From assembly GCF_963678975.1 (NCBI RefSeq), contig NC_089274.1:6250001-6314000 (forward strand): 64,000 bases of DNA, in the 5' to 3' direction. Below, in pieces: positions 57,683 through 64,000 of this stretch (position 1 is its first letter; each line of letters opens with the position of its first letter). The translations under genes were made by a program, and so were the position numbers. Below the pieces are notes generated by a model. The model had not been told where the DNA came from. It did not search any database and saw nothing but the letters and a program-made list of their open reading frames with translations. This DNA comes from Dysidea avara. Taxonomy: Eukaryota; Porifera; Demospongiae; Dictyoceratida; Dysideidae.

Positions 57683-58133
57683 TGATTGCATCATTTGCTA
57701 TTTATAGACTAAATACATGATTGCATCATATCTATTAGTATTATACAAGTACACAGAAAAATTTGGAATTTTCAACTAGAGTCAGTGGCGGATCTAGGAT
57801 TTTTAAAAGGGGGTTTCTGAAAATTGATATAGCTAAATAAGGCATCTGATAACAATTCTCCAGAAAGCTTTGAGATTTTAGAAGCTCTGAGATCGGATTT
57901 TAGGCTATTTTTTGTTAGAAATTACAAGCTTCTAAAATCTCAAAGCTTTCTGGAGAATTGTTATCAGATGCCTTATTTAGCTATATATCAATTTTCAGAA
58001 ACCCCCTTTTAAAAATCCTAGATCCGCCACTGACTCTAGTTGAAAATTCCAAATTTTTCTGTGTACTTGTATAATACTAATAGATATGATGCAATCATGT
58101 ATTTAGTCTATAAATAGCAAATGATGCAATCAG
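57683..58133. repeat. 0.45 kb palindrome containing CAGTGGCGGATC element ends
   Basis: Arms of about 205 bp from TGATTGCATCATTTGCTATT to the inverse at 58113-58133, with a centre near 57905-57930. Within it CAGTGGCGGATCTAGG at 57785 and CCTAGATCCGCCACTG ending 58034 mark an inner element. Arms are nearly identical. Confidence 0.85.
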
Positions 58134-58240
58134 TGCCCCTCCCCAATGCGCGTCTCCGCATGCACAATCGTATTTAAAACGGAGTAGTTATTACTTCACG
58201 CCATTGTGAATTGAGATACTGGCTTTGTTTTTATCTAAAG

Positions 58241-59886
58241 ATGTCTTCGACCATTCTCTCTCCGTGGCAACAACGTGTAGACAGCGACATTGGTACGTGG
58301 CTACGTAGCTAAAGGCTCGTCTTCATGCAACATAGCTAGATAGCTAGTCCACTAGCCGCTAAACTGCGTACACTGGAACACAGTTACTTGAAAGTGCATG
58401 GTTTATGGCCAACACCACTGAGTCTCAAATTTGTATGCCGGCATGTATTCTAGCGGAGCCAGAAGGCGAATTTTTGTCGCATGCCTCATACCTATACACT
58501 GCTAGCTTTCTGTAGATCATGTATCATATAACATTTTGAGCAAACGCCTAACCATAGATGGCCTGACAAGTGGTTGCTTGTGTGAGTACTAGCAGGGAGA
58601 ATCCCTTGGAAATCCCTATTAACAAGAGTTCATAATATATATACTAAAGAGATCATATACCCCTGTAGAAAGGCGTATCGTGAAGTTATGACGTAACACA
58701 TCTGAGTTCGCCCGTTTTTCTTTGTATAATTAATGATGTCATTAGTTGAACATGGTATCGATTGAATGCGTGCCTACCAACGTCGCTAGCAACCAAATTA
58801 ACTCCAGCTCTAAGTGTTTCTCATCCAACTACAATCGTTCCTTCATGGGTTAAGACCGCTTCGTAGGCGATTCTTACTAGGCCATTCGCGAATACGGCTA
58901 TCCTGAGCGTCGCAAGTGTGAAACGGTGCTAACGATTCTTGCACCTTTACGGCTTCATGCACGTCACAAACCACAACATCTTGTCGTTACGTCATAACTT
59001 CACGATACGCCTTTCTACAGGGGTATATGAGAGTAGGATACTCTCCTTTATTATGAACTCTTGCTATTAAGTAACTGTGCATGCCACGTGCAGTACAAAG
59101 ATAACACAAAAATGCTGTACAAGCAGATAAGTTACATGCTGTATTTGACTGAGTATCAAATATTATATTGTACTACATGTCTTAATTTTTGGCTTCTTTT
59201 ATACAGCAAAGGTTATGGAAAACAAACCAGACAGTTTTGTACAGCTCATGAGACGTGTGGGCTTCAGGATAGCAGACAGATGGCATGACGTTGGAATTCA
59301 GTTGATGTTCTCTACTGAAGAATTGGATCAGATTGAGCAGAACTGTCGGCCTATGCCAGTTGAACAATGCTGTAAAGAGATGTTATATTCATGGAGACAG
59401 AGAAACAAAGGCATTACTGTTAATGAACTTATTCAAGCTATTAAAGATGCTGGAAACATGTACTATGCTTCACAACTACAGCAAGGTCAGACATCATGCA
59501 GAAACTGCATGCTCTTGGTCTGTGAAAATGTGTTCATGAACTTTATCAATTCTTTTGTTTATTACATAGAATTGAAGCTCCTGGGGCAAGAAAAGATCTT
59601 GGACCTTCCTTACCTTGAGAGCAATGTTGTCTGTAGGATAGCTACTGACTGGTATGATGTTGGCTTGTACCTTGATATCCCAGCTTATGAGCTAGACAAA
59701 ATTAGACAACTAAGCAATCCAACTGGCAGCAAGTGTACTGAGATGTTGAAGAAGTGGTGGACATCAAGGACCCCAAATGATCCAGACACAAGCCGTCGCA
59801 ACGTTTGGCGAAACATGTATGATGCAATGAGAGCTGTTGAGCTGATAAAAGCAGCTGAAGATCTGAAATGTGACTTGTACAAATAG
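58241..59886 (+). CDS. tandem Death-domain protein
   Basis: Three exons: 58241-58292, 59207-59485, 59570-59886 (stop TAG 59884-59886); 215 residues. Exon 1 encodes MSSTILSPWQQRVDSDI and splits the next codon, which exon 2 completes. The 84-bp second intron (GTCAGA...TACATAG) is a multiple of three and stop-free; removing it joins QLQQ to ELKLLG. Death domain 1, about residues 28-105: IADRWHDVGIQL, ELDQIEQN, CCKEMLYSWRQR, TVNELIQAIKDA. Death domain 2, about 118-215: IATDWYDVGLYL, ELDKIRQL, CTEMLKKWW, AVELIKAAEDL. Both keep the W..G..L / L..I / ML..W / L..A pattern. Likely a cytosolic adaptor in apoptosis or innate-immune signalling (family-based inference); no enzyme domain, no membrane segment. 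Confidence 0.9.
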
Positions 59887-60426
59887 CAATAACTATATGT
59901 ACAATATTTGTAGCGCACACACCCATGCATATAATTTATGCTAAATTGAATTACTATCCCACTGAAGACTATAGTGGAAGCATAGATAAATATACCTACA
60001 GTGAAGTAGGCTATATATAAGCTGCCTAGCCATATCCACTGGCAAGGTTTATTTTGTACTACATGATTAAATCAAGGGAAATCCCATAAATATCTCCCTT
60101 ATAAAATGTGATAAACTATACTAGCTGACTCATCTAACTGCATGCTCACTATACATATTATAGTAACAATGCCAAGTTATGTTTATTGCAACTATATATA
60201 ACTGAAATGGGAAAAAAAAGCATAATTATATTGCTATAGCATCATAATTAGTTTTGTTTTCCTGCATCTTAGCTAACTTAGTTCACTGCATGTGACAATC
60301 AGCACATTGCACTGTATTCAGTACACATTAGAAGGCAGCTTGGGCTGAATTTTACATCAGGTTGTACCATATGCAGTGCATGCAGGACCATTGCAGGTAC
60401 AAATTTTGTTATTGCCGCTATGTAAA

Positions 60427-61148
60427 TACAAGTACACAAAAAAATTTGGAATTTTCAACTAGAGCAGGGATCATAGCGCATCAATAAAAAGTACTGAAAC
60501 AAGCTGGAGTATAGTGCATGATATTAAATCACAGTAAAACAATAAGAAGTGTTTATATCCCTACTGTGCTCAATATACCATAATGGAAAATGCACAGTAC
60601 GTAGGCACCAGCCTATTATGCTTTTAACTTTGCCTATTATGCTATGCTGCAGTGCTCAAAAATTTTGCCCAATATGCTCATAATTATGCTCAAATTTTTC
60701 TGCAGTTCCCATGTTTTGATACTTTCTGATGGATAATGACTAATGTTTGCTTATGAACAACTGGTTAAATGTAAAAGTTAACACTTGTTGTGTATTAAGA
60801 ATTTGGCTGCATTGTGAACTATTATAATAGTCACGTCAAATAACTATACTCCACTGTGGCATCAACTGTTCTGTCCACTTTTTTCAGTGGCATGCATTTT
60901 GCTTACAGTATGACATAATTATTTATGCCTATTATGATAGCATTATGCTTGATGCTTCAGGCACCTATTATGCTCAAAATTATGCCAGTATAATAGGCTG
61001 GTACATGGTGCCTAACAGTAGGGATGACACTTCTTATTGTTTTACTGTGATTTAATATCATGGACTACTCCAACTTATTTTAGTACTTTTTATCGATACG
61101 ATATGATCCCTACTCTAGTTGAAAATTCCAAATTTTTTTGTGTACTTG
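60427..61148. mobile_element. TIR element, about 0.72 kb, 120-bp arms
   Basis: Left arm from CAAGTACACAAAAAAATTTG to about 60550; right arm about 61022-61148 ending CAAATTTTTTTGTGTACTTG. Arms share AGTACTGAAACAAGCTGGAG-type sequence with mismatches. A related single end lies at about 57225-57330, and the terminal AAAATTTGGAATTTTCAACT also occurs in the 57.7 kb palindrome. Confidence 0.75.
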
Positions 61149-61706
61149 TTCCTCATATTAGAGAGCGGTTTTCTGGGATTGAAATCAGCTCCCTCCCTAT
61201 ACCATCACATTACAATAATTTTATGTGCTTGTATAGATATATAGTTTGCCATGGACCCTCCGAACGCAAAATTAATGCTATTATGTACAATAGAATGGTT
61301 TTGGCAAATAACTTACCTTATTTGTAACTGGACCCATAGCTGCAACTTTTAATATCAGTTGCTTTATCATCTTTTCAGCAGATATTATATATAATTATTA
61401 TTTGTTAAGGATATGTTCTCATTGTGATTGTAATTATGAATGATACTGTAGTGTACTGAAAATATATAGCTAATACAAATAATTATATGAATCACAAAAA
61501 ATCTGGAATGCAGGTTAAACCACAACATGTCACCTCAAAGTAATACTCTTGGAATCCCCATGCATGCTTATAATTATAAACATAAATTTGTGGTTGCTTC
61601 AACTAAATTTCCCTTTGCTACAGCAGTCTGTGAACATTTGGTTCCACAAGGGGTACTTTGAGATAAGTCACTCTCTAGAGTTCCTATGGATAAGTATACT
61701 TGAAAT

Positions 61707-61892
61707 TGACAAGGAGAAAACATCCTGACCACCTGGCAGACTCTTGTAAGCATTCAAGCAGGTCCAGTCATGGATTCTTTTCTCCTTTCCCCACCTTTTC
61801 AATCACACTTTATGTAACAACTTTAAACAGGCTGTAGGACCAGGTGTCCTACAGACCTTCAGCACCTGTGCTGTAAAGCCTTAATAAAAAAA
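61707..61892 (+). repeat. SINE-like repeat, plus-strand copy
   Basis: Starts near AAACATCCTGACCACCTGGC, passes a decayed B-box zone (AGGTCCAGTCATGGATT), and ends CTACAGACCTTCAGCACCTG then TTAATAAAAAAA. Same family as the minus copies near 4.5 kb. Confidence 0.6.
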
Positions 61893-62828
61893 CCTGCAAA
61901 AAGCTTTCCTGTTGGCCTGTAGAATTGTTAGGAGTGTCTACAACTGTGGGTAGATCAGGACCTAGTCTGAAACAGTGGTAATGATTCATGTATACTGTAT
62001 AGAACAGTGATATATTCTCCCCGACATGTTACTTGCCTGTATTCACTGACACGAAAATTTTGCATGTGCGTGCATGGTCACCCTCTAAAATATTTATCTA
62101 AGAATCGCTATACAGTGAATCAATCCATTTGGTCGATTTTTCAATATCTGATTATGGCATACCTATTTGCAAAGTTGTTACTTGGACCCAACCAACCCAA
62201 TTTTGTATATAGTCTTAATTAGCAAAACAATAAAATCACAAGACACCTAAAATATGAATTGCATAATTGCTGCAAAATGATCTAATTGGAATATTCAGTG
62301 GGTAATATCTTAAAAGGTAATGTTATCCATAATAATTATGCATAGATCCCTTAAAACCAGTGCCCTATAGCCATGATGTGTGCACGCCATCTATGGCTCA
62401 TGCTATATATGTAAAATAGTAACTAGAAGGTATTCAACATGTCTGCAGACAGTGCAGTATGAATTTTTTTTTTTAAATTTAATCTACTGAAACAAATGGC
62501 TTGTGACCAGAAATTGTAAAATGTCTAAGGCTATAATGTTATAAGTCTAGCTATTTTTTTGCCTACCGACCAACCCATTTTTGTTGCAAAAAAAAACTCC
62601 CAGCAACAACTTTTCAAATAGGTATGGCTGTTTACTTATAAATTACATTGAATGTGTTGGTGACATGTCTACCTATAACAAAATGCATGCATGCTATGAT
62701 TCTGAAGCAAAAAGATTGGCATGTACATACATCCATGCAGTTGTACAAAATAATTGGAGTACAAACAAATACTCAAGTAAAACACAAAGATGTCTTCTTC
62801 TACTACACTATTAATTTTATTACTTGTT

Positions 62829-63018
62829 ACACTGTAAAAAAAAATTAGTAGTGAATTTAATTTCTGCCACAACACTCACTATTTTTGTGTAGTAACCTTC
62901 ACTACTCTTTTGCATAGTGACCCTCACTACAAAATTTGTAGAGGATGTCATTACACAAAATAGTGAGTATTGTGGCAGACATTAGTAGTGACCTTCACTA
63001 GTTTGTTTTTCTGTGTAT
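62829..63018. mobile_element. palindromic MITE, about 190 bp
   Basis: Repeated GTAGTGA/TCACTAC motifs fold back: AATTAGTAGTGAATTT and CTGCCACAACACTCACTATT at left return as AATAGTGAGTATTGTGGCAG and TAGTAGTGACCTTCACTA at right. Non-coding. Confidence 0.65.
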
Positions 63019-63347
63019 ACATCAAGTCTATTAGCTAATATAAGTGCTAGACAAGTAGTAGAATCTATACACTGTCAGTGGAGCACCACTTCAGATATTA
63101 ATAAAAATTTGATCTTGTTTAAACAAGACAATAACTACCATAGATAATACAATTCAATCCTGTTATATTACTGCAAGTAGCTAAAATAGATGCATTTCCA
63201 AGTTTCATAAGTTCAGTAAGATTATGGCCCATGGTAAATGTGTCATTCAAGACTTATACAGCCTTTTCTATACTTCTCTACCCTATCCATGGTTAAGCTC
63301 ATGCACATGGTCGACCTGGAGGCATGCAATATACCAATATGTGGAAG

Positions 63348-64000
63348 TTAGCTTTTTATTTGTAAATAAATTTGTGCATTCAGTGCAGATGGTCGCTTTT
63401 TACTATCTACCTGTAAACATAGTCGTATTAAGTTAAGTAATTGTGAATCTTCTGAGAATGGTTTTGTTTGCTCTAATTGATGTATCTATAATGATAACCA
63501 GAGAATACAGCTAAACATTGTTAAACACAACCATTACTATATACCTTAGTTGTTTTTTTCCCACAGTTCTTTTGAACAATGATGAGTTTGGGATAACAGC
63601 AGTGCTGCTTCCTATAAACAAGACATTGTCAACTAAACACACTTTATAGATAATACAAGACATATACCTCTCTTTGTCTCAAAGCTGCAGTCTTTCCAAT
63701 ACAAATATTCAAACACAGACATCCAAATGACCACATGTCAACTGCAAATGTGTACAGTGTTTCATAAGGTCCTGATAGGGTGATGTGCATGGATACCAGT
63801 AGTTAATACACATATCAACCAACTACAACACTATAAACACAACATCACCTCAGCAGCCCGATATCCTGGTGTTCCTAGTGGCAGGATGGAGGCAAACTTG
63901 ATCATCTGGTCAGTAGGCACTTTTATACCAAGTCCTGGTACAGTACCAGCAGAGTCAAAGTCTCCTAGTTTGACTTGGAATTTTGAGCTACAATTACAGT
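63348..64000 (-). pseudogene. TKL-like kinase, copy C, 3' part, degenerate, cut by window edge
   Basis: Exons on minus by comparison with copy A: 64000-63849 (partial), 63796-63668, 63611-63545 and 63485-63348 (stop). Same intron positions as copy A, including the extra intron missing in copy B. Lesions: GYRAPE reads GYRAAE; the acceptor before the DMWSFG exon is CTG instead of CAG (63798); the ELWEK exon has seven T where copy A has six, shifting frame and giving ELWEKNN-stop; KEPT reads KVPT. The last exon is still open and very like copy A (QLEQTKPFSEDSQLLNLIRL). A pseudogene unless the assembly is wrong at these sites. Confidence 0.8.

Larger units (their letters stand above)
59887..63180. 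other. intergenic, repeats only
   Basis: No gene recognised. Contains the TIR element at 60427-61148, the short block shared with 10200-10290 (about 61195-61262), a SINE-like copy and a small palindromic MITE. The ORF at 61037 overlaps the TIR arm; those at 62007 and 62581 are unsupported. Confidence 0.5.

Noticed and set aside
59685-59930. Minus ORFs of 74-81 codons over the Death-domain exon
   Set aside because: Antisense shadows of the plus-strand Death-domain coding sequence.

Overview
The window looks like nuclear DNA of an early-branching animal, most likely a demosponge (inference). It is AT-rich. Its genes are split by many GT-AG introns, some only 51-84 bp long. It carries a TKL-type kinase family and a tandem Death-domain protein, and it is saturated with small non-autonomous DNA transposons, many with readable 8-bp target-site duplications (TSDs). 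No rRNA, tRNA, CRISPR or prokaryotic operon signal was seen.

Layout. (1) 1-3543 (+): remains of a large mobile-element gene that joins a RecQ-type helicase, a DDE (MULE-like) transposase and a C-terminal Tudor-like domain, with two frameshifts and two in-frame stops. (2) 3.5-10.5 kb: repeats only, including SINE-like copies, a 0.73 kb hairpin-headed repeat and inverted-repeat elements. (3) 10652-15842 (-): kinase copy A, intact in all visible exons. (4) 15.9-18.5 kb: three TIR elements. (5) 18728-40486 (+): a telomerase reverse transcriptase (TERT) gene, reconstructed here as 25 exons. N-terminal, CP/QFP, T, 1, 2, A and B' blocks and the extreme C-terminus are recognisable. The exons for motifs C, D and E and most of the thumb are absent: one repeat-filled 1.94 kb intron lies where they belong. 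TERT introns also hold at least six hAT-like MITEs and a 1.4 kb near-perfect palindrome. (6) 44902-48967 (-): kinase copy B, complete (8 exons, 751 aa). (7) 49.4-58.2 kb: a LINE 3' end, MITEs, CpG-rich TACGCGTA inverted repeats and unrecognised short ORFs. (8) 58241-59886 (+): a two-Death-domain protein in three exons. (9) 60-63.3 kb: repeats. (10) 63348-64000 (-): kinase copy C, 3' part only, with several decay lesions.

Functionally, the kinases and the Death-domain protein fit intracellular signalling of innate-immune or cell-death type (inference from family). TERT is the telomere-maintenance enzyme, and whether this allele can be catalytic is the main open question. Exon limits were read by eye from splice sites, reading phase and family similarity. 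Two TERT junctions (exons 9/10 and 11/12) do not keep phase and are flagged.
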